Positions 29,524 to 39,250 of a DNA stretch of 64,000 bases are shown here, piece by piece. The number at the start of each line of letters is the position of its first letter. The first letter of the stretch is position 1. Both the position numbers and the translations under genes were made by a program. The notes beneath the pieces are model-generated. The model was not told the origin of the DNA, made no database searches, and was given only the letters and a program-made list of their open reading frames with translations. Source of the stretch: Coriobacteriia bacterium (GTDB taxonomy: Bacteria > Actinomycetota > Coriobacteriia > Coriobacteriales > UBA8131); assembly GCA_009784945.1 (NCBI GenBank), contig WQXH01000002.1, forward strand, positions 1-64,000. The letters are read 5' to 3'.

Positions 29524-29594
29524 CGTCATTGCGGGCTTGACCCGCAATCTGAGACGCATTTTGGTTAGATTGCGGCTCGGAGGCCGCAATGACG
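29524..29594. repeat. 71-bp inverted-repeat element, copy 2
   Basis: Matches 11231-11301 with one apparent substitution (GGTTAG vs GGTAAG). Confidence 0.9.
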
Positions 29595-29660
29595 GACTAC
29601 AGTCTGACTACCTCGGTGTTATTGTTGAGACTCTCGCCTGGGACACCCCTTGTAATTGAT

Positions 29661-32024
29661 CTACATCATGTCCTGAGGGTCAATATCTGCAACCATGTTG
29701 ACATGAGGCAGCTTCTTTTGCTCTTTGAGTAATGGGCCGAGCCATCCAGGTATGTCGGCATTTGGCGGTGCCTTGAGCAGAAGATGCCAGCGGTATGACC
29801 CTTGGCGTTTTGACAGTACGCAAGGGCTTGGCCCCAGGAGCTTCCACGAAACAGGCACCAACGGCCTGATGTTTTCTGCAGTCAACGCAGCTTGTTTTCG
29901 CACAGCCTCTTCATCCGTGCCCCAAAAGAGAATGTTAGCGAGTCTGCCAAAAGGCGGGTAGTTAAGCGCCGCTCGCTCTGAGCGCTCCAACTCAAGCAGC
30001 AAGCTGCGATTATGGTGGGCAGCGGCTTGAATAGCAACATGCTCAGGCCAGTAGGTCTGCACAATAACTCTGCCATCCTTGTGAGCGCGACCTGCTCTGC
30101 CAGCCACCTGCTCGAGCAGCTGATAGGTACGCTCGGCAGCACGAAAGTCTGGGAATTTCAAAGCAACATCGGCAAGGAGTACGCCTACGAGGGTCACGTC
30201 TGCAAAGTCGAGCCCCTTTGCAATCATTTGCGTGCCAAGTAATATAGCGCTTTTTGCAGCAGCAAACTCCTCCAGGCGTTTTTCGTGCCCATCTTTTTGG
30301 CGAGTAGTATCTGCATCCATGCGCACTACCGTAGTATTGGGCGGCAAAAACTCGTTAAGCTGATCGGCCGCATACTGCGTTCCAGGCCCCAGCTGCCTGA
30401 GGTAGGGGCTCTCGCACTTGGGGCAAAGCGGTGGCACAGGGCTGCGCCCATCGCAATAATGGCAAAGCAACTGTGCAGGATGTTTGTGAAAGGTGAGTGA
30501 TGTGTCACACTCAGTGCATGTGGGCACGTAACCACAGTCTCTACAAAGCAACACGGAAACAAAGCCACGCTTGTTGAGCAGTAATACCGCCTTCTCCCCC
30601 CGCTCCATCGTTTGGCGCAGTGCCTCCTTTAGGCTATAGGAAAACATGGTGCGGTTGCCCGCATGAAACTCTGCTGACAAGTCTACTACCTCAACCGGCG
30701 GCAATGGCCGCCCGCTTACACGCTCGGGTAACAGCACCTGAGTGAATCGAGATTGATCAGCAGCGTGCAGGCTTTCGAGCGAGGGTGTGGCTGAACCAAG
30801 TATCACAGCAGCCCCGCAGAGCTCTGCACGTTTGATAGCCACATCGCGGCTTACATAGCGCACCCTGGAGCCCTGCTTGTAGGAGCTCTCATGCTCTTCG
30901 TCAATAACTATGAGCTTGAGGTTTTTGAGCGGAGCAAAGAGCGCCGAACGTGCTCCCACAACCACCCGTGCAGTGCCGCTTTGCACCAGCTCCCATTGAT
31001 CAAAGCGCTCCCCTGCGCTCAGGCGAGAATGAAGTACGGCGACATCCTCACCAAAACGGCTGCGAAACCGCGAAACCGTCTGCGGTGTGAGCGATATCTC
31101 TGGCACGAGCACGCAAGCTGAACCCCCTTCATCAAGCACACGGCTGATGGCTTGCAGGTACACCTCGGTCTTGCCAGACCCAGTAACGCCATCAAGGAGG
31201 AATACTGGGGGGACGTAGGGTGTTAAGAGGGTGTTTCCTTTGACTCCTAACGTTTCTCCAGCACCAGCCATTTTTCTATTGATGAGGGCCAGAGCCTCTT
31301 CTTGCCCTTGTGTGAGCATGCTGATTGCCTGCGAGCGTGTGCCCGCTGCCCTGCTTCCGCGTATGCGCTGACGATGCTCTATCACCACAACGCCACGTTT
31401 TTCTAAAGCCAAGAGCGACGGAGCGGGATTTTCTACGCTGAGTGCCAGATCCTGCACACGCATCTCGCCAAAGCGCAGTGCCTGAATGATGGCACGCTGC
31501 TTGCTGGCGTTTTTAGGCGGATCATAGACTGGTACCTCTTCATTGAGGTAGACCCAGCGATCATCCACCGGGCCAGCCTGAGGATGTACCATAATCCAAT
31601 TGCCAGTTGTTGCATCCTTCTTGAGCTTTGCGGTGCCGCCAGGAGGCGTAAAGAGACGTATGCAGTCACTGAGGGGTGCCAGATACTCGCGCGCCATCCA
31701 AAAGGCAAGTGCTACCGACGAATCATCAAAAAGCGGGGCAGACAGCAGCTCTCTGACAGGCTTGACCTTTGAGTTATCAACACCAGAGGCAGCCTGGCAA
31801 GCAAGACCAACGATGTAGCCGAGCGCAGGTCGGTTGGCAAAGTCCACCAGTACCGAACAGCCCACCTCAACTCCATCTTGCAGATGCGATGGCACAGCAT
31901 AGTCATAGGCGCTGCTAAGGGCACGGGTGGGTATGTCAAGAATGATCTGCGCGTAGAGCAAGGGCATCTCTGCACCAGCGCTGTCCTGTGTCGTTGATTC
32001 CTTATTTGCTATTTCTTCTGGCAT
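29661..32024 (-). CDS. priA: Primosomal protein N' (PriA helicase)
   Basis: LLDGVTGSGKTEVYLQAI, VIDEEHESSYKQ, paired Cys motifs CRDCGYVPTCTECDTSLTFHK, CPKCESPYLRQLGPGTQ. Confidence 0.93.
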   Translation of the reverse strand: MPEEIANKESTTQDSAGAEMPLLYAQIILDIPTRALSSAYDYAVPSHLQDGVEVGCSVLVDFANRPALGYIVGLACQAASGVDNSKVKPVRELLSAPLFDDSSVALAFWMAREYLAPLSDCIRLFTPPGGTAKLKKDATTGNWIMVHPQAGPVDDRWVYLNEEVPVYDPPKNASKQRAIIQALRFGEMRVQDLALSVENPAPSLLALEKRGVVVIEHRQRIRGSRAAGTRSQAISMLTQGQEEALALINRKMAGAGETLGVKGNTLLTPYVPPVFLLDGVTGSGKTEVYLQAISRVLDEGGSACVLVPEISLTPQTVSRFRSRFGEDVAVLHSRLSAGERFDQWELVQSGTARVVVGARSALFAPLKNLKLIVIDEEHESSYKQGSRVRYVSRDVAIKRAELCGAAVILGSATPSLESLHAADQSRFTQVLLPERVSGRPLPPVEVVDLSAEFHAGNRTMFSYSLKEALRQTMERGEKAVLLLNKRGFVSVLLCRDCGYVPTCTECDTSLTFHKHPAQLLCHYCDGRSPVPPLCPKCESPYLRQLGPGTQYAADQLNEFLPPNTTVVRMDADTTRQKDGHEKRLEEFAAAKSAILLGTQMIAKGLDFADVTLVGVLLADVALKFPDFRAAERTYQLLEQVAGRAGRAHKDGRVIVQTYWPEHVAIQAAAHHNRSLLLELERSERAALNYPPFGRLANILFWGTDEEAVRKQAALTAENIRPLVPVSWKLLGPSPCVLSKRQGSYRWHLLLKAPPNADIPGWLGPLLKEQKKLPHVNMVADIDPQDMM

Positions 32025-32043
32025 ATTATTTGCTGTTGCTTGC

Positions 32044-32991
32044 TTACTTTGTCATTTGACCAATGCTCGCCTCACTTGATGCCAGCACTTTGAGCTCGGC
32101 AGGCAAGAGGGAAACTGAAAATCTTTGACCAGTGAGCTTTTCTCCGTCGCACTGAGCTGGGGGTTGCTCGGCAAACTCCAGCTCAAGCTTTGACGTTTTA
32201 TATGAAGAAAACTCCTTGAGATCCACGTGCTTGCCATCCTTCAGTTTTGTGAGGTAATACAGAGCCTTGAGTTTACCAATACCCGATACAGTATACACAT
32301 CAAACATACCATCAACGATGCTGGCAAAGGGCGCCACCCTAAAGCCACCGCCATAGGTTGGACCGTTTTGGATGGCAAGAATATAGGTAGACAAGGTATG
32401 CGTTTCTTCGTTGATTTTCATCGTTGCCTGCAGCTCGTTGAACTCATGGATAATAGATTTGATGGCTGCACGAGCATAAAGCCTGATACCACGAGATTGA
32501 GTGCTTAAACGTAGTTTTTCAGTATTAATGGCAACTGCCGCATCCATGCCAAAGCTGAGGGTTTCCAGAAAGTAGGTGTCGTTGACACGTCCTACATCAA
32601 CCATTAATGGCTCACACACTGGCAAAAGCGCAATGGCCTTCATGCAATCCGAGGGAATGCCCAAGCTTCGAGCATAGTCATTGCCCGACCCTGCCGGAAT
32701 AGAAGCCAGCGTTGGCCTGTTATCCCTGGGGCGAGCAAGCAGAGACTGTGCAAGGTCATGCACACAGCCGTCGCCGCTTAGGCAGATGACTAAGTCAGCC
32801 TCTGTTGTGCAGCCCACCTCTCTGATATGCTCCTTACCTTTGGTCTCGATGACCTCAAATTCTGCACTGGTATAAAGGGTGCGCAGTGCCTCAGTAGCCT
32901 GCGGCGCCAGTTTGCCTCCCATGCCAGAACCCGCCCCAGCGTGAACTAATAACATAATAGAATTATACTCCCTTTGCACTGCACTCTCCAA
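32044..32991 (-). CDS. Diacylglycerol kinase-family lipid kinase
   Basis: ADLVICLSGDGCVHDLAQSL, SIPAGSGNDYARSLGIP. Confidence 0.87.
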   Translation of the reverse strand: MESAVQREYNSIMLLVHAGAGSGMGGKLAPQATEALRTLYTSAEFEVIETKGKEHIREVGCTTEADLVICLSGDGCVHDLAQSLLARPRDNRPTLASIPAGSGNDYARSLGIPSDCMKAIALLPVCEPLMVDVGRVNDTYFLETLSFGMDAAVAINTEKLRLSTQSRGIRLYARAAIKSIIHEFNELQATMKINEETHTLSTYILAIQNGPTYGGGFRVAPFASIVDGMFDVYTVSGIGKLKALYYLTKLKDGKHVDLKEFSSYKTSKLELEFAEQPPAQCDGEKLTGQRFSVSLLPAELKVLASSEASIGQMTK

Positions 32992-33232
32992 TCCCAGTCC
33001 AAGTTTTCATCCCCTTGCCTATTATATTCCTATTCCTTGTCTTATGAGCTGTTGGATAGGATCTCATATTATCTGTCCCTCCTTGTGCCACGATAGGCAG
33101 GCGTTTGTCAGCTATCATACTACCTGCACAATGTGATAAGAAACGTGCGAGAACTGCTGCCATTTGTTGCTTGCCGACTGATGGAATGATAATTAACAGT
33201 GACCAGTATCTTACTTAGGATGAGAGAAATCG

Positions 33233-34408
33233 ATGACAGAGCGAGTGTTTCTTGATTATGCTGCCACAGCTCCTTTGCTTCCTCAGGTGCGGGAGCTGCT
33301 TGAGAGCAACTCAGTTTATAAGCTGGGCAATCCCTCCACTCTCTATAGCGAGGGAAGACAGGCTCGGCAGGCATTGGAGCAGGCTCGAAGCAGCCTCGCA
33401 GGCGTAGTATCCTGTGCTGCGCATGATCTTTACTTCTGCTCGGGGGGCACGGAGGCAGCTGGCACATTGGTAGAAGGCATTGCCCGCGGGGCTTTGGAAA
33501 AGTCTGGCAAGAAGACTGCTCGCATGCATATCGTTTGTGCGGCCTTTGAGCATCCTGCTGTATTGCAGAGCGTGCTCTCTCTCAAGCGCCTTGGATATGA
33601 AATCAGCTTGCTTCGTTCTGGCAAAGACGGGCGTATTGCGCCCGAGCGCCTGGAGGCAGCTTTGCGAGCTGACACACTTATGGTTGTGATAATGCTGGCT
33701 CAAAACGAGCTGGGCACGGTGCAAGATATTGCCTGTCTCACAAGGCTGGCGCATGGCGTAGGTGCTTTCTTCGTTTGCGACTGCGTGCAGGGGCTTACAA
33801 AATTGCCTATTGTTTTAACAAATTTAGCAGTTGATGCTGCTTTCTTCTCCTCTCATAAGATTGGCGGACCCTTTGGCATCGGAGCATTTTACCTGCGCCC
33901 TTCTGTACCCTTCTTGCCCAGGCAGCTGGGTGGTGGGCAGGAGCAAAAGCTCCGAAGCGGCACGCAAAATGTGCCCGGTGCTCTGGGCTTTGCCTTAGCG
34001 GCAGAGCTGGAAACAGCAAGGATGCAGCGAGGCGAGCAGAACCGTCAAGGTTTTTTACGAGACAATCTCCTGAAGCAGCTGACACAAGAAAGTAGTCGCA
34101 TACGTGCCACCGTGTCTATTGCCAGAACCAACACCTCAACACATCTTCCTGGGCATTTGCATGTGCTCGTGCAAGACATAGAGAGTCAGACGATGATTCT
34201 CAAGCTTGATGAAATGGGTTTTGCCGTAAGCGGTGGTGCAGCCTGTAGCTCCAACACGCTTGAGCCTAGCCACGTCCTCACCTCTATGGGTGTTTCTAGG
34301 GATGACGCCTATGGAGCGCTGCGTGTTTCGCTTGGTGGCTCAACGAGCCCAGACGACTGCGACCGCTTTGCCACCGCCCTGCTGAGCTTGCTTGAAGTAA
34401 GCCACTAA
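33233..34408 (+). CDS. Cysteine desulfurase (NifS/IscS family)
   Basis: MTERVFLDYAATAPLLPQVRE, SSHKIGGPFGIGAFYLR, RSGTQNVPGALGFA, SGGAACSSNTLEPSHVLTSMG. Confidence 0.93.
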   Translation: MTERVFLDYAATAPLLPQVRELLESNSVYKLGNPSTLYSEGRQARQALEQARSSLAGVVSCAAHDLYFCSGGTEAAGTLVEGIARGALEKSGKKTARMHIVCAAFEHPAVLQSVLSLKRLGYEISLLRSGKDGRIAPERLEAALRADTLMVVIMLAQNELGTVQDIACLTRLAHGVGAFFVCDCVQGLTKLPIVLTNLAVDAAFFSSHKIGGPFGIGAFYLRPSVPFLPRQLGGGQEQKLRSGTQNVPGALGFALAAELETARMQRGEQNRQGFLRDNLLKQLTQESSRIRATVSIARTNTSTHLPGHLHVLVQDIESQTMILKLDEMGFAVSGGAACSSNTLEPSHVLTSMGVSRDDAYGALRVSLGGSTSPDDCDRFATALLSLLEVSH

Positions 34409-34416
34409 GGAGTATA

Positions 34417-35268
34417 ATGACAGCGATGGCTACAGAAAAAACAGATTCACACACTCACACATGGTTTTCGGGGCACGGCAGCGGCACGGTGGACGAGGTG
34501 GTATGCGCAGCGCTTGCTCAGAATATGACTATGGTGGCACTCACCGAGCATCTCCCCCTGCCTGCTGAAGTTGACCCTGATAGTACCTTTGGCATGACCC
34601 CTGCGCAGGTAGACGAATACTTTGCTGCACTTGATGAGGCACGCCTTGCTCACCCCCAAATCGAGATTGTCACAGGCATAGAGTTGGACTGGCGCTTTGG
34701 TGCAGAGGAGTACTTGCTGGGCTGGCTTGAGCGGTATCCCTTTGAGCTCATCGCCTGTGGTGTGCACATGCTCTCTTATCCCAACGGCGACCACTGGGAG
34801 TTTGATCATCCCGCCTTTGCCGATGGTTGGAATGAGCGCAGTGAGGAAGGGGTCTGGTGGGAGTATTTTGACCTGTGGATGCAGGCCATAACCAGCAAGG
34901 TGCCCTTTGACCTGATGAATCACCCCGACCTGCCAAAGAAGCTTGACCACAGGCCAACCTTTGACCCCACGGAGTACTATCACGCCATGGCCGAGGCAGC
35001 TGCCAAGGCCGGAGTCATGGTAGAGGTTAATACCTCAGGCTTGCACAAACCGGTGGGCGAGCTCTACCCGGCTCCGGATTTATTGCGCACCTTTTATCTG
35101 GCTGGCGTGCCTTGCACCATCTCTTCCGATGCTCATAAACCTGCCCATGTGGGGAGAAATTTTGAAGAAGGCTACGCAGCCATGCGAGCAGCCGGCTACA
35201 CCCACGTAACCGTGCCTACACGCACAGGCGACCGCAGGGAGATACCACTGAACGAATACTCTCCATAG
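34417..35268 (+). CDS. PHP-domain histidinol-phosphatase-like protein
   Basis: DSHTHTWFSGHGSGTVDEVVCAALAQNMTMVALTEHLPLP, IVTGIELDWRFGAEEYL, TISSDAHKPAHVGRNF. Confidence 0.85.
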   Translation: MTAMATEKTDSHTHTWFSGHGSGTVDEVVCAALAQNMTMVALTEHLPLPAEVDPDSTFGMTPAQVDEYFAALDEARLAHPQIEIVTGIELDWRFGAEEYLLGWLERYPFELIACGVHMLSYPNGDHWEFDHPAFADGWNERSEEGVWWEYFDLWMQAITSKVPFDLMNHPDLPKKLDHRPTFDPTEYYHAMAEAAAKAGVMVEVNTSGLHKPVGELYPAPDLLRTFYLAGVPCTISSDAHKPAHVGRNFEEGYAAMRAAGYTHVTVPTRTGDRREIPLNEYSP

Positions 35269-35974
35269 CCGCCACCGGATCATCCTTGCCATAGATGGCG
35301 TTGCCAGCAACAAGCACAAGCGCACCTGCTTCTATTGCCAGCGGGGCGGTTTTACTGTCGATTCCCCCATCTACCTCTATAAGCACAGGTGCACTGAGTA
35401 GGTTAAGCTCATGCTGAATCTCCTTCATGCGAACGGTAGACTCTGGAATAAAGCTTTGCCCACCAAAGCCGGGGTGCACGCTCATAAGAAGTACCAGGTC
35501 AATGTAGCTATAGAAGGGTTTGAGTAAACTTACCGGAGTAGCAGGATTAATGGCCAATCCTGCCATTGCGCCAGCATCTTGTATGCGCTCAAGCAACTGG
35601 ATGCCTTTTACTATCTCTTCTGCGGTCAAGTCGTTTATGGTGGCAGAGCGGCCCTTTAAGCCGCCACGCGCATGGGGTCTGAGTGACTCGATATGAATGG
35701 TGAGCAAATCGGCTCCAGCATCCAGATACCAGTCAAGTTGCACGTGCGGATTACTAATCATCAGATGTACGTCCAGGGGCACCTGTGTAATCCGTTTGAG
35801 CTCACGCACAAAGGAGGGGCCAATAGTGAGGTTGGGCACAAAGTGACCATCCATAACATCAATATGAAACCATTCTGGCGGCTCGGTAGACTCAGCAAGC
35901 AGCTGGATGTCGCGCTCAAGGTTAAGGAAGTCGGCGCTGAGAATCGATGGAGCCATTTGGACGAGCCTTGGCAT
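35216..35974 (-). CDS. rpe: Ribulose-phosphate 3-epimerase
   Basis: MAPSILSADFLNLERDI, FHIDVMDGHFVPNLTIGPSFV, LLMSVHPGFGGQSFI, EVDGGI. Confidence 0.94.
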   Translation of the reverse strand: MPRLVQMAPSILSADFLNLERDIQLLAESTEPPEWFHIDVMDGHFVPNLTIGPSFVRELKRITQVPLDVHLMISNPHVQLDWYLDAGADLLTIHIESLRPHARGGLKGRSATINDLTAEEIVKGIQLLERIQDAGAMAGLAINPATPVSLLKPFYSYIDLVLLMSVHPGFGGQSFIPESTVRMKEIQHELNLLSAPVLIEVDGGIDSKTAPLAIEAGALVLVAGNAIYGKDDPVAAMESIRSVVSPCGRLCV

Positions 35975-35983
35975 GGTTACTCC

Positions 35984-36979
35984 TTAATAAAACTCGGGCT
36001 TTGCAGGACGCATCATGAGTAAAGATATCATCTCATCAAGCGCAAGACCCTCCCAAACAGCTCTTCTTACCGTCTCGCAAATGGGCAGTTCAACTCCGTG
36101 AAGGGAGGCAAGATTGGTTACGCTCTTAGACGCCAATGCGCCCTCTACCACCATGTGGGTCTTGGCTTCATAGCTTGCCAGGGTTTCTCCTTGCGCCAAA
36201 GCTACGCCAAAGCTTCTGTTGCGCGAGTGGCGCGAGGTGCAGGTGACAATAAGATCGCCCATGCCGGCAAGGCCCATGCAGGTTTGACTCTCTCCGCCTA
36301 CTGCCTCAACCAGGCGGCTGATCTCTGCCAAACCTCGCGTCATGAGCATAGCTGCGGTGTTGTCGCCATACCCGCTCCCAGCAAGTATCCCGGCACCAAG
36401 GGCAATCACATTCTTTGCTGCTCCGCAAAGCTGTACACCCATACTGTCTGTTGAGGTATAGACCCTAAAGCTGTCAGATGAGAGCAGCTCTTGAAACAGC
36501 GTAGCCACTTCGGGGTTTTTTGATGCCACTACGGTTGCAGAGAGCATGCCTCGAGCAACCTCCTCTGCGTGATTTGGCCCACTGAGTACCGCTTGTGCAT
36601 TACTACTGCCCAATACGACATCCGCCACGTCCAACAAGAGCAGGCCGCTCTCGTTTTCGACCCCTTTAGAGAGCAAGACGAGCGGGGTGTTGGCGCGATA
36701 AAAGGCTTTAAGCTGCTCACACGTGGTACGAACAGCCTTAGAGGGCGTGGCAAGTACCAAAGCCTGCGCGTCGGTCAGGGCAAGTTCTAAATTGCTAGCT
36801 ACACTAACATTTTTGGGGAGGGCAATGCCGGGCAAGTATTCTTCATTGCAGCCCTGCCTGGCAATAAGCTCCGCCAACTCTGGGCGTCTGGTCCAAAGCA
36901 CAACATCATGATTGTTGTGTGCTAATAAAAGGGCGGTTGCAGTGCCCCAGCTTCCTGCGCCAATAACAGCTATCTTCAT
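35984..36979 (-). CDS. gpsA: Glycerol-3-phosphate dehydrogenase [NAD(P)+]
   Basis: IAVIGAGSWGTATALLLAHN, LSGPNHAEEVARG, CGAAKNVIALGAGILAGSGYGDNTAAML, GMGDLIVTCTSRHSRNR. Confidence 0.95.
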   Translation of the reverse strand: MKIAVIGAGSWGTATALLLAHNNHDVVLWTRRPELAELIARQGCNEEYLPGIALPKNVSVASNLELALTDAQALVLATPSKAVRTTCEQLKAFYRANTPLVLLSKGVENESGLLLLDVADVVLGSSNAQAVLSGPNHAEEVARGMLSATVVASKNPEVATLFQELLSSDSFRVYTSTDSMGVQLCGAAKNVIALGAGILAGSGYGDNTAAMLMTRGLAEISRLVEAVGGESQTCMGLAGMGDLIVTCTSRHSRNRSFGVALAQGETLASYEAKTHMVVEGALASKSVTNLASLHGVELPICETVRRAVWEGLALDEMISLLMMRPAKPEFY

Positions 36980-37719
36980 AGTTCATCCTTTTTTGGAAGC
37001 GAGAACTTTGGTTCTTCTCCCTTGCCGAGCCTCACAATGTTTTTGCGATGCGCCCACACGACTGCCACCGCCGTACAGATGGTAAACACAATAAAAATTG
37101 GAGAAGGGTAAAAAAAGAAGGTAAAGATAGGCACCGAGATTATGGCAATGATTGAGCCAAGCGACACATAACGGGTAAGAGCAACTACCACGATAAACAG
37201 ACCAAGAGAGCATATTGCAGTAAGAGGCAGGGCTACCCCCACAGACCCAAGCGCTGTTGCAACTCCTTTGCCTCCCTTAAAGCCCATAAAGGGCGAAAAC
37301 ATATGCCCCAGTATGGTTGCCACGATGGCAAGTGCCAAAGGGCCATCGCGCAGCATGCCAGAGTGATTGCTCGCCATAATGCTGATGATAGGGTCAAACT
37401 CTATGACCTCTCTACCCTCTTGAATAAACAGCATCGCTTCTTGTGTTGCCATTGAAGTGGCAACTAACGTGGTAATACTCGTTACCAACACTACGATGAC
37501 ACAGCCTAAGGCACCCTTAAAAACATCGCCCAAGAACACCAAGATTCCCGGCCCCAGTCCTAAGACGCGAATAGCGTTAGTAGAGCCAGCGTTTCCGCTT
37601 CCATGTTCACGAACATCAAGGCCACGCATGGACTTGCCAATCATCAACGCAACAGGAATTGCTCCGCACAAAAAAGCGATCAGTAAACTGATTGAAACAA
37701 ACACTAGATAGATAAGCAT
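36976..37719 (-). CDS. plsY: Acyl-phosphate glycerol-3-phosphate acyltransferase
   Basis: DVREHGSGNAGSTNAIRVLG, GFKGGKGVATALG, AHRKNIVRLGKGEE. Confidence 0.92.
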   Translation of the reverse strand: MLIYLVFVSISLLIAFLCGAIPVALMIGKSMRGLDVREHGSGNAGSTNAIRVLGLGPGILVFLGDVFKGALGCVIVVLVTSITTLVATSMATQEAMLFIQEGREVIEFDPIISIMASNHSGMLRDGPLALAIVATILGHMFSPFMGFKGGKGVATALGSVGVALPLTAICSLGLFIVVVALTRYVSLGSIIAIISVPIFTFFFYPSPIFIVFTICTAVAVVWAHRKNIVRLGKGEEPKFSLPKKDEL

Positions 37720-37775
37720 GGAGCTATTATCTCACAACTGAACTTAAAGGTAGCACCTGGACTGCCGTTGGCGTA

Positions 37776-37901
37776 GTTGCTAGCTGCAAGCGAGTAGATT
37801 GCCCTGATAATCACGGTTCGAGCCGACAGGAGCGCACTTTTGGTGCGTGACTGAGGCTCGGTTCTGATTAGAAGGGCAAGATGCCGCCCACAACAAGCAA
37901 C
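37776..37901 (+). repeat. Divergent copy of palindromic element family P, touching the der stop codon
   Basis: GCGAGTAGATTGCCCT ... CCGACAGGAGCGCACTTTTGGTGCGTGACTGAGG ... AGGGCAAGATGCCGCCCACAACAAGCAAC. Confidence 0.78.
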
Positions 37902-39214
37902 TAGTCTTTTCGTTTGAAGTGGAGAACCACTGGCGTCCCCTCAAGGTCAAAGCGTTCGCGTAGGCGGTTTTCCAGGTAGCGGCGGTAGTTTTCGTCGATA
38001 ATTTCGGGGTGATTGGCAAAGAAGGCAAAATGTGGTGGCGAGGTGCCCGTTTGGGTAACGTAGTTGATGCGAAGGTTCTTCTTGCCCTTGGAAACGGTGT
38101 GGCCAAAATCGCGAATTTCGGTGAGGAAGGTATTGAGCTTTGAGGTGGCTATCTTCTTTTCGTAATTAGCGTAGACCTTGTCGATGGCTGTCCAGATGCG
38201 ATGTACCGAGCGACCAGTAAGGGCAGAGATGGCAATGACCGGCGCGTAATCCACAAAGATGAGACGGTCGGCCACTTGCTCACGCACCAGGTCGCGTGCA
38301 TCGGGATCATCCACGGCATCCCATTTATTAAGCAGCACTATCATGGCGCAGCCTCGCTCTGCCGCAAAGCCGGCAACGCGTTGGTCTTGGTCGGTGAGGC
38401 CAAGGGTGGCGTCGATGAGCAGCAGTGCCACATCCGCACGGTCAATCGCCCGCAGCGCACGAACAAAACCATAGTACTCCACGCTCTCATCAATCTTGGC
38501 AACACGGCGCAGACCAGCAGTGTCAACCAAACGGTAGGTCTTGCCTTCATGCCAGGCTAGCGTATCCACTGCATCGCGCGTAGTGCCTGCCACATCGGAA
38601 ACTATTGAGCGCTCAAAACCGGCAAGACGGTTGGTGAGAGTGGACTTGCCCGCGTTGGGGCGACCAATAATGGCAACGCTCATAGCATCAATCTCTTCGT
38701 CTTCGCCATCATCAGTGGCGGGCAGCAGTTCAACGAGCTCATCTAAGAGGTCGCCTGTGCCGTGACCATGCACACTCGATATAGGCCAGGGAGTACCCAG
38801 ACCCAAGGAGTAGTAGTCCCAGATAGCTTCCTCTCGCCCGGGGTTATCCATCTTGTTGACTGCCAGAAGTACGGGGCGCTCGCTTTTCTTAAGCATGCGA
38901 GCTACGGCTAAATCATCTGCCGTGCTCTCTACGGAGCCGTCAACGAGCAGAACTACCAAATCGGCCTCGTCCATGGCCATTTGTGCCTGTGCCCTTATGG
39001 GAGCAATGAAGCAGTCGGTGCTTTCCATTTCAATACCGCCGGTATCCACCAGGGTAAAGTCGCGCCCATTCCAGGTAGCTTGGTGATAGGAGCGGTCGCG
39101 CGTAACGCCACGCTGCGCATGGACGATGGCATCACGCCCTCGCGCAATGCGATTGACGAAAGTGGATTTACCCACATTGGGTCGCCCAACGACAGCAACA
39201 ATTGGTAAGGCCAT
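37901..39214 (-). CDS. der: Ribosome-associated GTPase Der
   Basis: Two GTPase domains: VAVVGRPNVGKSTFVNRI and VAIIGRPNAGKSTLTNRL; DTGGIE, DTAGLRR. Confidence 0.96.
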   Translation of the reverse strand: MALPIVAVVGRPNVGKSTFVNRIARGRDAIVHAQRGVTRDRSYHQATWNGRDFTLVDTGGIEMESTDCFIAPIRAQAQMAMDEADLVVLLVDGSVESTADDLAVARMLKKSERPVLLAVNKMDNPGREEAIWDYYSLGLGTPWPISSVHGHGTGDLLDELVELLPATDDGEDEEIDAMSVAIIGRPNAGKSTLTNRLAGFERSIVSDVAGTTRDAVDTLAWHEGKTYRLVDTAGLRRVAKIDESVEYYGFVRALRAIDRADVALLLIDATLGLTDQDQRVAGFAAERGCAMIVLLNKWDAVDDPDARDLVREQVADRLIFVDYAPVIAISALTGRSVHRIWTAIDKVYANYEKKIATSKLNTFLTEIRDFGHTVSKGKKNLRINYVTQTGTSPPHFAFFANHPEIIDENYRRYLENRLRERFDLEGTPVVLHFKRKD

Positions 39215-39250
39215 ACTATCTCCTCTAGTCTTTTGTTAATTCTACCGCAA

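Noticed and set aside
37815-37830. GGTTCGAGCC resembles a tRNA T-arm
   Set aside because: No acceptor stem, D-arm or anticodon around it; it is part of the palindromic element.
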